Notes: generated from the sequence alone by a model not told the origin. A stretch of 64,000 bases of DNA from Punctularia strigosozonata HHB-11173 SS5 (GCF_000264995.1 NW_006767442.1:1270634-1334633), one strand, 5' to 3'; positions 1-11,261 are shown, numbered from the stretch's first letter. A program made the numbers and translations.

Positions 1-633
1 GGCGACGGCGCGATGGTCCCCGGGAACGAGTGTGGCATCAAGGCGCAATCGCTTCTGGAGAAACTGCCGCAGGCGACGATCTTACATCTCGCATGTCACG
101 GTCACCAGGACCCGGAGAATCCGCTCAAGAGCGGCTTCGTGATGCAGGACGAGATGCTCACGATCGAAAGGTTGATGCCGGTCGCGCTGCCGAACGCGTT
201 CGTGGCGTTCCTGAGCGCCTGCGAGACAGCGAAGGGGGACAAGGTCAGCTGGTCTATTCAAAGTTTTCTGGCACATTTCGACCTCTCACACGACGCGCCT
301 TACAGGACCAGCCCGACCAGGCCGTGCACCTCGCCGCCGCCATGCTCTTCGCCGGATTCAAGAGCATAATCGCCACGCTTTGGTGAGTGTGGTCACACCT
401 GCCCTATGTTCATCCATGCGAAGCAATGCGCTCACCTGGTCACTTCCAGGTCGATGGAAGACGTCGACGGGCCAGCTATCGCCAGTTCGGTCTATAGGGT
501 CCTGCTAGGGGGTGACGCGGAGGAGATCGATCCAGACGACATCCCGTATGCCTTGGATGACGCGGTACGGGAACTCCGCCGAGATCACCCGAATCCGAGT
601 AGATGGGCCCCCTACATCCACTTGGGCATCTAA
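1..633 (+). CDS. CHAT-domain protein, C-terminal part (5' end outside window)
   Basis: This is the C-terminal part of a CHAT (caspase-HetF-associated with TPR) domain, a cysteine-peptidase-like fold that in mushrooms usually follows TPR repeats. Exons are 1-243, 306-382 and 450-633, and all frames close across the two introns. The two catalytic motifs of the family are visible: a His motif, LACHGH, and a Cys motif, LSACETA. The protein then reads through a segment containing FAGFKSIIATLW, as in other CHAT proteins, and ends DPDDIPYALDDAVRELR...WAPYIHLGI before TAA. The start and any TPR region lie upstream of the window. The family assignment is firm. The substrate is unknown, and fungal members are mostly uncharacterised. 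It is convergent with the Eos1-like gene. Confidence 0.88.
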
Positions 634-902
634 TTTGCTGCCGCGACGTTCCATCGAGAGATCACATTGGAGGAACAGGCAAGGAGCCGATCTATACATG
701 TAGGGCGTACATTTTATATGATATGTATACTAATATGGTAGCGTGCGTGCAGGAGGATGAGAGAGTAACTAAGGAAGTCGTGAATGTGACGAGTGTCCCT
801 TGAGAACGAAGTGCTCCGGCCAACGACAGCAAAAAAAGAAACGACGATGCAGCGCCCAAGAGTCAGTGAGCAGAGCAAAAAAAAAAGGCAAAAAAAAAGG
901 GA
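634..902. other. Convergent intergenic spacer, A-rich tracts
   Basis: This short spacer lies between two genes that end toward each other. It contains runs of A near 830-900 and no supported gene. Confidence 0.6.
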
Positions 903-2652
903 TCAGCATCCGGCCCACTCCCTCCTGATCGCCTCAGCCCACGCCATCACGAAATATACCGCGCCGGCCGGCAACGCGCACCGTATCCCGACCGCCCGCC
1001 AGTCCCACCTCCTTCCGCCCCTGCGCGGGCTCGGCAGCATATCCACGTCGTCCATCACGTCGGCGCCCACGAGCGCGTCGAGCACGCCGTCCAGCCACCC
1101 CTCCTGCCTCCTCGCTGTGGTCGAATGCGAGGGCGCGGCCGACGACGGCGCGCTGGGGTACATCGTCGGCAGCGCCGGGGTCGACGCCGAGTACGGCGGG
1201 GGCGATCCCAGAGAACTCGGGCCGGAGTACGAATTGGAGGCGTGGGCGTGCGCGTGGAGGGGTACGGCGCTGTTGCTCGACCGGCGCGGGGGTAGCGGCG
1301 GCCGCCGGTGCGCGGACGACGACGAGACGAGGTTGGAGGTGACCCACATCTGGATCGCGCGGCTGCAGCACGTCGTCGTGCCCACGATCGCCCAGCACAC
1401 GACCGGCCGTTTCTCGTACCCGAACGCGGTCAGCGTGAAGTTCGTCGCCTACCTCGCTGACGTCAGAGAGCAAAAGGAAAGGAAGAGGTGACGTACGGGC
1501 CAGCAGATGGCTTGCAGCGCGAGTAGGCGGATGAGAGTCGAGAGCGGGGTGTAATACACGCGCCAGCGGGTGAGCAGGCCCGTCGTCAGTCGGAGGCACT
1601 GCCATCCGGTGAGGACGCACTGGACGACCGTATTCGTTTTAGCCAATAAACGCGCGTGGAGGCAAGAGGGGAAGACGTACCCACAGCACGGCGACAAGGT
1701 AGTCCACCCTCCACAAGCGCGGGTCGTCCGGGAGGTCCCACGCGTGGTACACATTCCAAAGCGAGCCGAAGATCTGCCCCAAAGACGTTCTCAATCAGCA
1801 GCTATAATTTGCCAGCATTCATCGTGGAGTGGTACTTACGGCGGGTACGATGCTCAGCAGCCGCGCGGCCTCGAACAAAAGCGGGGTCATACGCTGGTAT
1901 GCCCGCGGCGGAACGAGCGGTGGCGCGCGCGGCACGTTCCGCACGTTCGGCAACCTCCCTGCCCTTCTGGGCAACAGCGTCTCCCCATCCGTGTCTGTCT
2001 CGGTCTCGCCCGCGCACGGCGCGCCGCATCGGGTGGTGATCGGTTTCGGCACCTCCTCTTCCTCCTGTGCATCCCCATCTATGGGGCGATGCGGAGACCG
2101 GGTTCCCCAAAAGCGATGGCGAAGGCTGCCCATAGACGCGCGGGCGCGGGGTCCGCGGGGGGTTTCATGGCCGACCGCTGATGGGTGCGGGCGACCGAGC
2201 CCGGATCCGGATAGAGTAGAGCTAGAAGACCGGCGCAGCGCCGGGCGCCGGGTGTATATCGCGCCGTCGTCGTCGTGCGGGGGAGCAAAGGGGTGAGGGC
2301 GGAGACCGTCGTCGTCGCTGTCGAGCGCGTCGGATTCGTTCGAGGGCATCGACTCGGGGTGATGCGGGACGGGGTATCGATGCGAGGGGTATACGGATGG
2401 GGGTTGGAGGTAGAGCAGCGGAGACGAGTGCGATTTGCAGACGTCGACGGGGACGAAGGTGCCGATGCTCTTAGGGGACGCGGCGGAGGATGCGCGCGGG
2501 CGCTTACGTGAAAGAGGCGGGCGGGGCGGGCAGCCCTGAACGGCGGCGGAGTAGGCGGGCGGGGGCTGTTGCGGGTCGCTTGACGCGCGGGGGTTGCGGG
2601 GCCGGCAGATGAATACCCTCGTGGAGGACGACTGGGGGAGGGTTCTGGACAT
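903..2652 (-). CDS. EOS1: Eos1-like N-glycosylation-associated membrane protein
   Basis: The gene appears to encode a multi-pass ER membrane protein of the fungal Eos1 family, linked in yeast to N-glycosylation and oxidative-stress tolerance. Exons (minus strand) are 2652-1840, 1773-1681, 1619-1497 and 1448-903. All junctions are phase 0 and the product is 524 aa. Residues 1-250 are a Pro/Ser/Arg-rich, acidic, probably disordered cytosolic tail. The hydrophobic core (about 255-395) holds the family-like stretches LLFEAARLLSIVPA, VLTGWQCLRLTTGLL, STLIRLLALQAICWP and CWAIVGTTTC..QMWVTSN. A Ser/Pro-rich tail and one last hydrophobic segment (GAVYFVMAWA) follow. The start was chosen at the first ATG of the open frame. 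The assignment rests on remembered family motifs, and the long N-tail is typical of basidiomycete versions. Confidence 0.75.
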
Positions 2653-4692
2653 GGGGAAAGGTAGATGCTCAGTCACGGTTTGCGGGGAGCAGGCACGTTG
2701 CGAGACCGGAGGTCAAGTATATAACGGAGCAGATCTACGGAAATGAAGATTCGGACGGGCCTGGCGCGCCCAACGCCAGTGAGACAGTTGAGAAAACTCG
2801 TCCCCGTGATGTCTGAGACACAAGGACAGCCAGGTGAGATGCGGACAAGAACTGGTCTTCGGGGCGGTCGTGACACGGGGACGTGAAACAACAATCGACA
2901 AGTGAGAAACAGGCGGGTGAACTTCGAACGAAGATAGAGTGAAGGGGCGGGGGAGGGGTATTGAGGGGGGCAGTGTCTGGCAAAATGAAAGAGAGACAAA
3001 ACGAGAGGAGCACTCACGGATGCTTATAACTGGCTCCTGAGAGGGAATGCGGAGGCCTGGGCTGGCTGGGCGATAAGGAACCCGAGTGCCTGGTTGTGGA
3101 GAACCCTCAGCTACGGGGTAGGTTCCAGAGACCGTACGGCGCGCTGCGCTGCCAATGCCTCCGGGCTACACGCGCTGGGCGGTGCGTGCGTGCGATATGA
3201 CGCGAAACCCCGGAGCGAGTAAACACGAGTGGACGAATGATATGGTCCTCCTCGGACTGTGTGTTCTCGGCTATGAGCGCTAGTTTTCACAGTCGGAGCG
3301 GGAGGAAACGAGACGTGATATGCTGTTGAAGATGCAACTCAGGTGTTTTGAGGCCCGCGACGGCGTCGCCGGTGCATTGGTGTGGAAGGATGAGTGGACG
3401 CCGACGAGAGGCGAGGGGTATTCTGTCGCGCCACGTGAGCCATAAGGCTACGTTTTCCCACACTCATGTTGCCGTAACTTTTGTCGTCTGCACTTCATGT
3501 CCATTCAATGTCTCCTCTGTATGCAACGGCTTTCCTAGCCAGAGCGTCTTTCCAGAGATCCTCGAGCACCGATCGCCGCTATGTCTGAACAGAAGAGACA
3601 TGATGTATCGCCCGTTCCTGGTTGGCCGCCGCCGACGTAACACAAAAGTCTATTCCCAGGTGCCTATCGTGATGCAAGTGACGCATCGCCGCTGTCGCCT
3701 CACTTGCGCTCCGCTATTTCCAACAAGCTGTTTGACAGGATTGCGCCCTTTGCGACGATCGCGCCCTCATACTTATTCAACACCCTCGCCTCTTCATGGT
3801 ATCGGAACTGATCGACTCCGGACATCACCAAACACAAAAGCTTGCCAAATGACCTCCTTGGGCAACGCCCCGCTCTTTACCGGATTAGACGAGACCTCTC
3901 ACGCCTTCAATACAATCGCAGACTCAGCCTCGGCCCACGTTGCATCCACAATCGAATACGACGATGGATCTGGAGACAGAACTTTGTCACCGCCTGCGTC
4001 TAAATGTAGCTTATCTACCGACCCGGCCAGGTGTCACGTATCTACGAGAGGTGACTTGTGGGCATGCTTTGAGTCCCCAGTGCCTTTCGTTCAAGATGCT
4101 CTCGCCTTGCAAAGGCGAACGTCGACGTTTAGGTACAACGGTGGATCTGCAAGGACCTGGGATGATCAGCAACGCGCTGCATGGCCACTTATGCTACGAA
4201 CGTTTTGCCTTGTGTGTACAACCCCCACATAGAGTCACCTTGATGTCCACAACTGACTGCTAACGGACAGGAATTGGCTCACAATGCACCTCCATGAGCT
4301 CCAAAGTCATAGATCGGTCATTCGACGCTCAGTTCCGCTCCATCAACGCATTTCCGGCGACTCGATATTCTAGTTAACAGAGGACAAACGCGCTGCAAAA
4401 AAAATACGAACCTCTGTACCGGTGGCGTGCGTGGCCTTGCGCCTCATCCTCTACCAACAAACAGCCAGTGGCACATCACAAGGCCATCGCCTAAATCTAT
4501 CGTAACTCCTGCACAACCCCGCGATCATGACACCCAAGCCGTTCGTTTTATTGGGCGCATTGCACGGCCGTTCTGTTATATACACCAAGAGTTGGGCAGG
4601 CCGGCTTGACAGTAAATCCGATCTGCGTACCAACTCCAAAGACACCGCGTTTCCGCGAACCTCACATCACCGCGTCCGCGCACACATCCACC
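2653..4692. other. Intergenic region with CT-rich tract; only weak ORFs
   Basis: Read on the minus strand, 2930-3015 is strongly pyrimidine-rich, as expected just upstream of a fungal gene, and probably belongs to the Eos1-like promoter or leader. A 294-codon open frame on the plus strand (3348-4232) has no recognisable domain and a composition unlike the neighbouring proteins. I do not call it a gene. Confidence 0.4.
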
Positions 4693-5335
4693 ATGCCGCC
4701 CATATTCATGCACAAGCTCCTTCCTCTGACGACATACCGAAGCTGGGAATTCACCCAAGACACCTCCCTCTCCACCCTCACCGATACCGCACGGTTCGTC
4801 CCTGTTTCATCCTCTCCCTCGCTCTCACTCAACTTTCAAAAACAGTGAACTCACCTTCGCCTCCCGCACGCTCCTATCGCGCCTCCGCGCCCTCGTCGAA
4901 GCCTGGCACTCCTTCTACTCCACCTGCGAGGCACTACACTCTCCCCAACTCTCTCACATGCTCGTCGAGCCGGTCGTGCGCGAACAGCTCCTCTCCGCCT
5001 GCTTACGCTGCTACCGCACGCGCCTCACCGCGCTCCGCGCCATCTCCCGCTTCCTCGTCGCCGCCTCCGCCTACTCCCTCTCCCGCCCCGACGCAAAGCA
5101 CCCCGACAGCCATCCGAGCTCGAACCACCCCCACCCTGCTCGCCGAAAGAAGCGGGCCACCGAGGCGGTGCGCAGCGCGACGCTCTTACGGGAGTGGTTG
5201 CACGAGCGAGAGTGCGCAGAGCCGCTCGCGGTCGTGCGGCAGTGCACGGAGATGAGCGCGGAGGACGTGTTCCGTGCGGGGGACGCGCGCGAGCTGCTCG
5301 CGTCGCTGAAGCAAATCGAAGGCGCCGCGTGCTGA
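4693..5335 (+). CDS. Uncharacterised helical protein, paralogue A
   Basis: I do not recognise this family. Exons are 4693-4793 and 4846-5335, with a 52-nt intron splitting an Arg codon (CG|T), giving 196 aa. The second exon is helix-rich. It carries a core, CLRCYRTRLTALRAISRFL, that aligns with YVECYRIRLVLLRGIARLY in gene B and LCKARMDILRDLSHFL in gene C. It then has a charged linker and ends REWLHERECAEPLAVV. No signal peptide or membrane segment is seen. Genes A, B and C lie head to tail on one strand and keep the same intron position, so they are tandem duplicates. The weak donor (GTTCGT) makes the first exon the least certain part. Confidence 0.65.
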
Positions 5336-6476
5336 GCTGGCCAACGCTCAGATCTGGGAATTTTTTTACTCATCGGGTCGTTAAGGATATCTCGTCATGG
5401 TGTATTTTTTTGATGCAATGCCCGGGTTTTTTGAACTCGATTCTGATTTATTCACATTACGCGCACGGTCTGTGCCCGTTATAAGAGACCGTAGGCTTTC
5501 TTTTGAATTTTGAATAAAATACCACGTATGAGCAGCACTGGCGACTAAAAAACACAATCAAATCGAGCCATGTTGAAGTGTGCACCGGGCACCCGGAGAC
5601 TACTTGAGTCACAGGCTGTCCAGAGGTTCAATTAATGATGCTGTTCGATCTAATCTTTTATCGAGGATATTTGGCACTTATATAATCCCCAAAGGGTATG
5701 CTAGGGCGTGTTATAGGCTGTCATCATTCAGGCCATCATTCAGGCCATCCCGGTCCCCTACCGAGTGCAGTCACGGTACTGGCGCGTGAACATAACTGGG
5801 AAGCTATGTTTGGCCTCCACGGAGGCACAAGCCGGTGAGCGTAGTCTAAGATGAAGGTTGCTGCATTATCTGGATGAATTGACGAGAAGGGAAGGTGATG
5901 AGCAAGGCAAGGCGAAGTGACGAGGCAAGCCACGTGGTCTGCATAGCCACCCAGTTCTGTACTTTTGGCAATTGACCAAGTTTCCCGCCTCGCTCATGGG
6001 CTCTGATGAAGAATGGTACAAAACAGCCATATATCTCGCAAATCTTGCACAGCGGAAGAAAGAAGAAGCCAGAGCCAACTCATTTAAGTACGCAAACATT
6101 CTATCAGGACGGTCGATATCCCTCTCCGAAGGTTGTCTCCTTTTCGGCGGTTGCGATGTTGCATTGTCACTGTACTCCGACACAATGCCTTGGTGACCAA
6201 GGAATCTCGCTTGCTACAATGACTTTGCTACAATGACTGAACTGGTATGCTCAACAGCCGTAGTGATGCTTCGCGACGGTTCCATTACGCCATAACCCAG
6301 TGGCCCGCATTTATTGCGCAAGGCAACACTCGAGCAAGGCCACGGTGAGACCATTCTCACATAAACGCAGATATTCCGTCCACTTCGTACGCAGCCCACC
6401 CGTTTCATTCGTCGAGATAAACGCTACTCTCGCCACCATCTATAGAAACGCGTCAACTCCTAAGTGTTTGCTACCG
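5336..6476. other. Spacer between paralogues A and B; small tandem duplications
   Basis: No supported gene is seen. Two tiny tandem duplications are visible: a 12-bp unit (CATCATTCAGGC) at 5722-5745 and a 14-bp unit (TTGCTACAATGACT) at 6211-6238. Short open frames here share no motif with neighbouring proteins. Confidence 0.5.
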
Positions 6477-7125
6477 ATGCGATCCACCAAGGGACCCGTG
6501 TTCGTAACTGCTCCTACTATCAGCAGTCCTGACAAAAGGGGGTACATCCTCTGCGATGTGCTTCATGGCATGACAGACCGGAAGGAGCGGTACGCACTTC
6601 ACACGCGGCCTCTCTTGTCAAATGAGCACGCCACTCACGTCAATTCCTCCTTCCAGGCGCTTTGTGCGCGTGCACCACAAAATCGGACGTGACCTCGTCC
6701 GCCTGCAACAGACCTGGCGGGTTTTCTACGCCGTCCGTGACGCCCTCGTTTCCCGGTGGCGGCACTCCTCCTCCTCGCTCAAAGCCCAGATCGCTCTGCA
6801 GGCTCTCTATGTCGAATGCTACCGCATCCGACTTGTCCTTCTGCGTGGCATCGCTCGCCTCTATCAGATTGCCGCCACCCTCTCGCCGGATTCGGATTTG
6901 CGCTTCCGATATCCCACGTTATTCGTGGAACAAGCCCGACAGTTCGTCCACGTCCTTCAAGAACGGGCGTGCTGGGAACCCGTCAAGTACATGAAGAAGC
7001 TTGGCCTTGACGTCGATCTTGAGTTTCTTGGACCCGAGCCGGAGCTCATCGAACCACCGCTTTTGCTACCGGAGCGCGTCGTGATTACAATGAACGAGGA
7101 AAGGATCGAATTCGTCTTTTCGTGA
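6477..7125 (+). CDS. Uncharacterised helical protein, paralogue B
   Basis: Second member of the A/B/C array. Exons are 6477-6589 and 6657-7125, 193 aa. The 67-nt intron splits an Arg codon (CG|G) at the position also used in A and C. Exon 2 reads RFVRVHHKIGRDLVRLQQTW, then the family core YVECYRIRLVLLRGIARLY, then a segment ending FVHVLQERACWEPVKYMKK, and an acidic tail rich in Leu, Pro and Glu. No targeting signal is visible. The first exon is supported only by the conserved donor context and an open frame with an upstream ATG. An internal start inside exon 2's open frame (ATG at 6622) is the alternative if that intron is not real. Confidence 0.65.
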
Positions 7126-7807
7126 TAACTGCTGGAAGCAGATATACATTGCACGGGCAAGGACTCCGAATGTATCGTACTAGTTCTTGATCATATAAGA
7201 TCCCCAATGCTATTGCCCGCAAGATTTGTCAGACGACGAGGTGCGTCTAGCAACGCCACCCCCTAATCCCCCACCGGTAACCGCCGGGCGTATGCCATAG
7301 CCCGTCGGTTGACCTCTCGTATCTCTACCTTCGTCCACACGGACCGCGGTAGAGGTACGAGCATTCACCACAGATATAGCTGCCGCGATACTTATATGTT
7401 GTACTATACAGACTGGCGCTAACCGCGCCTCTGTTAGGTACTTAATACTACCACCTTCGTCCACACGGACCGCGGTAGAGACTGGCGCTAACCGCGCCTC
7501 TGTTAGGTTCATTGAAAAGATTGTACAGTACATCCATATACTTGCTGTATCCTGATCTACAATTAGTTCCTCTTGTTTGGAGGGCAGGCACTGGCACTTG
7601 TTCCTTGCTGAGAACTCTTCATGCACACCTCTTTCTATACAACTCGACTGCTGAGCGCTGATCTATAAGGTGACAGTCTGCTCGGGCTGATAGACATGCT
7701 CGACAAAGTTCATCCTGCAAACTCAAGTTGTGGATGTACGTATACCGGAGGTCGGAGTCCTACTTCGGGACTCGCCCATGGCTCATCCGAGGTTAAGGCC
7801 GTCAGCG
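7126..7807. other. Spacer carrying hairpin repeats
   Basis: This non-coding stretch follows gene B. Its only structure is the pair of duplicated hairpin motifs listed separately. Confidence 0.5.
7323..7508. repeat. Two duplicated hairpin-forming motifs
   Basis: Motif 1 is an exact 28-bp direct repeat at 7327-7354 and 7453-7480. In the first copy the ends CTCTACC and GGTAGAG and the inner GTCC-ACAC-GGAC can fold back on themselves. Motif 2 is an exact 28-bp direct repeat at 7412-7439 and 7481-7508, with a GGCGC...GCGCC stem. In the second occurrence the two motifs are directly abutted, and in the first they are about 57 bp apart. This looks like remains of a small foldback or MITE-type element, but no target-site duplication was found. 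Confidence 0.7.
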
Positions 7808-8251
7808 TTGACCTACACTGACGCGGGTTACGGCTCCCTCACGTTCTGCGCTCCCACAAGCTCTTCCCATTACTGCGACCGAGTCTACCAAGACTTCGAA
7901 GCCGTCGATGCCGCGGCGCCAATACCCCCACCGCCCTCGCAAAAACTGAGTCAACTGCTTGCCATATGGCCACGGCGGCTATCCACCCATGCGCGACTCG
8001 TCAGACGGGCGGGTAGTAATATGACCTTCGATATCACCATGGAGGTCCTATTCCCGCAGGGGTATGGGGCCAACAAGACAGCTTTCGGTATGTGGGAAAC
8101 GGGGAGCGAAGCGATCGTGGAGTTCGTCGTGGACGAGAAGGGTAGGATTGAGGGGTGTGGATTGTTCAGTGTGTTCAGGGGGACAACGGATAGGCAGAGA
8201 AGGGGCGGGACTGTGCAGGAGAGGGCCAACGCTTGGTTGGCAAAGGTTTAA
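7808..8251 (+). pseudogene. Orphan C-terminal domain of a beta-lactamase-like serine hydrolase
   Basis: The open frame matches, nearly residue for residue, the last 150 residues of the intact serine hydrolase at 60076-62204. Shared stretches include DAGYGS.TFCAP, SSHYCD, PQGYGANKTAFGMWET and QERA.AW. It ends at a normal stop. Nothing of the catalytic domain (SxxK, YxN, HxG motifs) lies upstream, so it cannot be an active enzyme. It was probably copied from the 60-kb gene or a close relative. The long intact frame means it is either recent or expressed as an orphan protein starting at an ATG near 7730 or 7778. It interrupts the A/B/C array on the same strand. Confidence 0.8.
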
Positions 8252-8848
8252 TCGCTCATACGGGGACCTGTGTTTAAGCACTACATGTTTGACGATGCGC
8301 ACATCGCGACGTACGGCCGCCCTGTGCACCCTGTCTTCAATGCTTTCCGGCCCACCCCTTGCATTGTGCTAGGAGGGACCGCGCCCACTCGACAGCATTT
8401 TCTTGAATCATCCTCCATTTCCGTCCCCTGTCGATATGAGCCAGTGGCTGTGGCACCACTAAGTCCTCGTCCTTCCACCTTCCGTTGTTCGTGACCTCAC
8501 CGAGTAACTTTGAGAAGATTTGGGCTTTAACCGCAAATCTAACCTCCACCTTGTCGCCGTCATGGAAGCAGCCCCTCCTTGTCAACAACCAAGACGGGGG
8601 AGAGCCCAGCGTGCAGGTGGACTGCCACACCCCGTGGCTTCACGCTGGCTGAAGATGTAGGTAGACATGGCATACCGCTTTTGAACTATGAAGGCCACCT
8701 TGGAAAATATAAGAACATAAATGTGCGGTCTGAAGCATTACAGTACGTTTTCCCTTCCACCTCCTTCCCGACGGAGGACGCTTCATCGTCTTCTTATACC
8801 CTCCTACTCCGTAGATCCTCGTGGCTTCTCCGAGCATTGCCTCGTGAC
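8252..8848. other. Spacer before paralogue C
   Basis: Nothing supported. The frame of gene C stays open upstream to 8579, so part of this stretch could be coding if the first exon is longer than called. Confidence 0.4.
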
Positions 8849-9394
8849 ATGATACCCGATTCCTTCGTTATGCATGACTTCAAAAACTGGGTCGAAGATC
8901 CGTGCGATTATGACCCCGAAAGTCCCACCGAACGGTACGTACGCTCTATACACTCAAATTTCTGGCAAATCATCCTTATAATTAGTGCTTCTTCCAGACT
9001 CTTTGTACGCACCCGAAATCAGCTATGGAAAGACCTTCCCAGGTTCTGGACAATATGGTCCAATTTCCCCGCCAAAAGGGACATCCTTGAGGCAAGATTG
9101 CGCCATTCGTCCACACCTGACGACGCTCGTTCAGGGCTCGGGGCTCTCTACGTGACGCTCTGCAAGGCGCGGATGGATATCCTGCGCGACCTGAGCCATT
9201 TTTTGCGAGCCGCCAAGACCCTCCCTGCCCACTCGCCCCTTCGCCAAGGTCAAAGCGCCGAGTACGTGGAATGGGCCAAGAAAGTCGCCGAATACCTCGA
9301 CCAACCTGCCTTCGACGAGGTTCTCGCACGCATGGAAGAGCTGGGTTTTGGAATGAATCCGGACCTGATCCTTGAACCGGATCTGAGCCATTAG
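8849..9394 (+). CDS. Uncharacterised helical protein, paralogue C
   Basis: Third member of the A/B/C array. Exons are 8849-8934 and 8998-9394, 160 aa. The 63-nt intron (GTACGT...TTCCAG) splits an Arg codon as in A and B. It contains no in-frame stop, so an unspliced read-through protein is also possible. Exon 2 starts LFVRTRNQLWKDLPRFWTIW, carries LCKARMDILRDLSHFLRAAK, and continues SPLRQGQSAEYVEWAKKV to a short acidic end. The start at 8849 was chosen because it gives a first exon close in length to that of A. The open frame allows an ATG at 8579. Function unknown. Confidence 0.65.
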   Translation: MIPDSFVMHDFKNWVEDPCDYDPESPTERYVRSIHSNFWQIILIISASSRLFVRTRNQLWKDLPRFWTIWSNFPAKRDILEARLRHSSTPDDARSGLGALYVTLCKARMDILRDLSHFLRAAKTLPAHSPLRQGQSAEYVEWAKKVAEYLDQPAFDEVLARMEELGFGMNPDLILEPDLSH

Positions 9395-9711
9395 GGTCCC
9401 CTTAAACTGGCTTCCGACAAGAAAGTCGTAACAAAGGCCCCTGGCATTACCTCGAAGCCAGGTTTTTGTCCAACGGTCTGGCACTGAGGAGCCACATGAC
9501 AACGCAATTATGTAATGTACACGACGCAGTTGGCTTCCGTGCACACGCCGAAGCGCATCGCGACGAATGTATGCTGACGGAAGCTTATCTACTGGCAAGC
9601 GAGCTGACGAGACGGATCGATCAGCAAGGATATCTCGCCGTCCGCATGCAAGATCATCGTCGTACCACGAACGCGGCAGCGAGCGTTCACTTCATCCGAT
9701 CGTAGACAACA
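9395..9711. other. Spacer, nothing supported
   Basis: Probable promoter and leader of the acetyltransferase gene. I see no gene or clear element. Confidence 0.4.
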
Positions 9712-10696
9712 ATGGACATGACCGCGATCTCCGTGCGGCAGCTCATTGCGCCTACTAGTAAGCACCCCTGCCGGTTGTGGCAGATGCTCCGCCTAAGCCG
9801 TCCTCTTGCTAGCGGAGGAGGTTGATCGTGTATCCGCTGTATTCGCCAAAGCATTTTGGAACGGTGGGCCCGATTCGCTGTTCCTTGGACACGACCGTCG
9901 CATAACCAAATGTAGACCCATTCCTAGTTGCCGCTGCAAATGGTGACCCATCAGTATACCACGCCTTCATGAAGGCCCATGTGGCGGCAGCCGCTATCGC
10001 TGGCGAAGTTTGGATAGCCAGCCGTGGAGACACCGAGATCGCCGGTGCTGCGACGTGGTTCCAACCAGGGAGGATCTTCCTCGACAGGTAGGCTAGCGTC
10101 TGAGTAGACGCCGATCCTCTCACTCTGATGTATGCGCCCCGCTGTCTCAGCGAGGAGCAGCACAAAGCAGGCTACGACGGCCTCGAGCACATATTTGGCC
10201 CTGAGAAGTGGAATTGGTTCTCAGAATATGTGAGAGAACGCGGATTGTTTTTCATACCACCTTTGTGACCTGCCTTAGTTGGCCCCCAGGTACAATAAGA
10301 TGTGCGCGGACGCGCTTGGGCCGGAGACCAGAACCCAGGAACGCTTCTTGCACATTTTCGGAGTCCACCCTGATCATCAAGGCCAAGGCGTCGGCAGCAG
10401 CCTCATCAAAGCCGGAGAGACTAAGGTAAGCGTTGAGTGTTTGGATCTTCCGACCTGCAAACCAAGATGCCATTCCAGGCTAGCGCGGAGGGCAGCGATG
10501 TAGTTCTCGAAACCGGCACTCCACAGAACGTACGTGCACTCTCCGCTGGCAAACCTCTGTTGACGCTGACTCCGAGGCGCGTGCCTAACAGCTTGCCATG
10601 TACCAACGTTGGGGATACGTGGTGAAAGGACAACAGCACTTCGAGAGCCCTCATGGAGAGTGGGACATGTGGGTCTTGAGAAAGCATCTGAAATGA
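9712..10696 (+). CDS. GNAT-family N-acetyltransferase
   Basis: Predicted acetyl-CoA-dependent acetyltransferase of the GNAT fold, 212 aa. The seven exons are 9712-9757, 9813-9863, 9928-10087, 10151-10229, 10279-10425, 10479-10529 and 10592-10696. Motif A is clear at about residues 137-153: the strand FLHIFGVHPDHQ followed by the pyrophosphate-binding loop QGQGVGSSL. Motif B follows as VVLETGTPQN then LAMYQRWGYVVKG, a standard GNAT ending. The N-terminal half (EEVDRVSAVFAKAFWN, EIAGAATWFQPG) also fits the family seen in many mushrooms. No signal peptide is seen, so a cytosolic role is likely. Substrate unknown. For the fourth intron the acceptor at 10278 was taken because the later AG puts a stop in frame. 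Confidence 0.85.
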
Positions 10697-11261
10697 TGAT
10701 GGAGTCGGCGATGATTTGGTATGAGGAAAACCTGCGAAGCTTGGTTGAGTGGAATGTGAAGAGCAGATCAAGCAGCGCACCATCGACGTCGCGTCGTTCC
10801 ACAATCATACCAGTATGCGTCACTTTGAGGGTCTGAATCAGACGTTCCGACGAAAGAAACACAATTCACATTTCCGGCACTCCGTGTACGATTTACGAAG
10901 GAGACCCTTTCAAGCAAGCAAACACAGCCTGATTTACAATCAATTCTAGAATCACCATGCTTCCACGGGTATGTATGCTCGCATTGCATGTTTGATCTGT
11001 TCGTTCGCGTAGAATTCTACTTCTCTTCAACCACGAGGACTTGTGTAAACCAGCACCTGAAACAATGATCGAGCATCACGGATAGGATGGCGCCGATATG
11101 AATGCGATGAGCGTCGCGCGATGACCTTCTGTATCTGAATGGAAACCGGAGCAATGCGGCGGTCTATACGGGATTGAGCAGTAAGGAAACATGGTCAACG
11201 CATCGTCACGCAGTCGGAATCAGCAGTGCGCACCAAGCCCGACGTCCTACAAGCCTGAATT
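10697..11261. other. Spacer, nothing supported
   Basis: Convergent spacer between the acetyltransferase and the Lys/Gly-repeat gene. No gene or element is seen. Confidence 0.4.

Noticed and set aside
1829-2296. Plus-strand frames of 155-203 codons over 1570-2296
   Set aside because: Antisense to exons of the Eos1-like gene, no domain.
3348-4232. 294-codon plus-strand open frame
   Set aside because: Longest unexplained frame, but low-complexity, Cys/Arg/Ser-rich sequence without motifs; not similar to the A/B/C family next to it.
7323-7508. Direct repeats as a CRISPR-like array
   Set aside because: Only two copies of each motif with unequal spacing in a eukaryotic genome.
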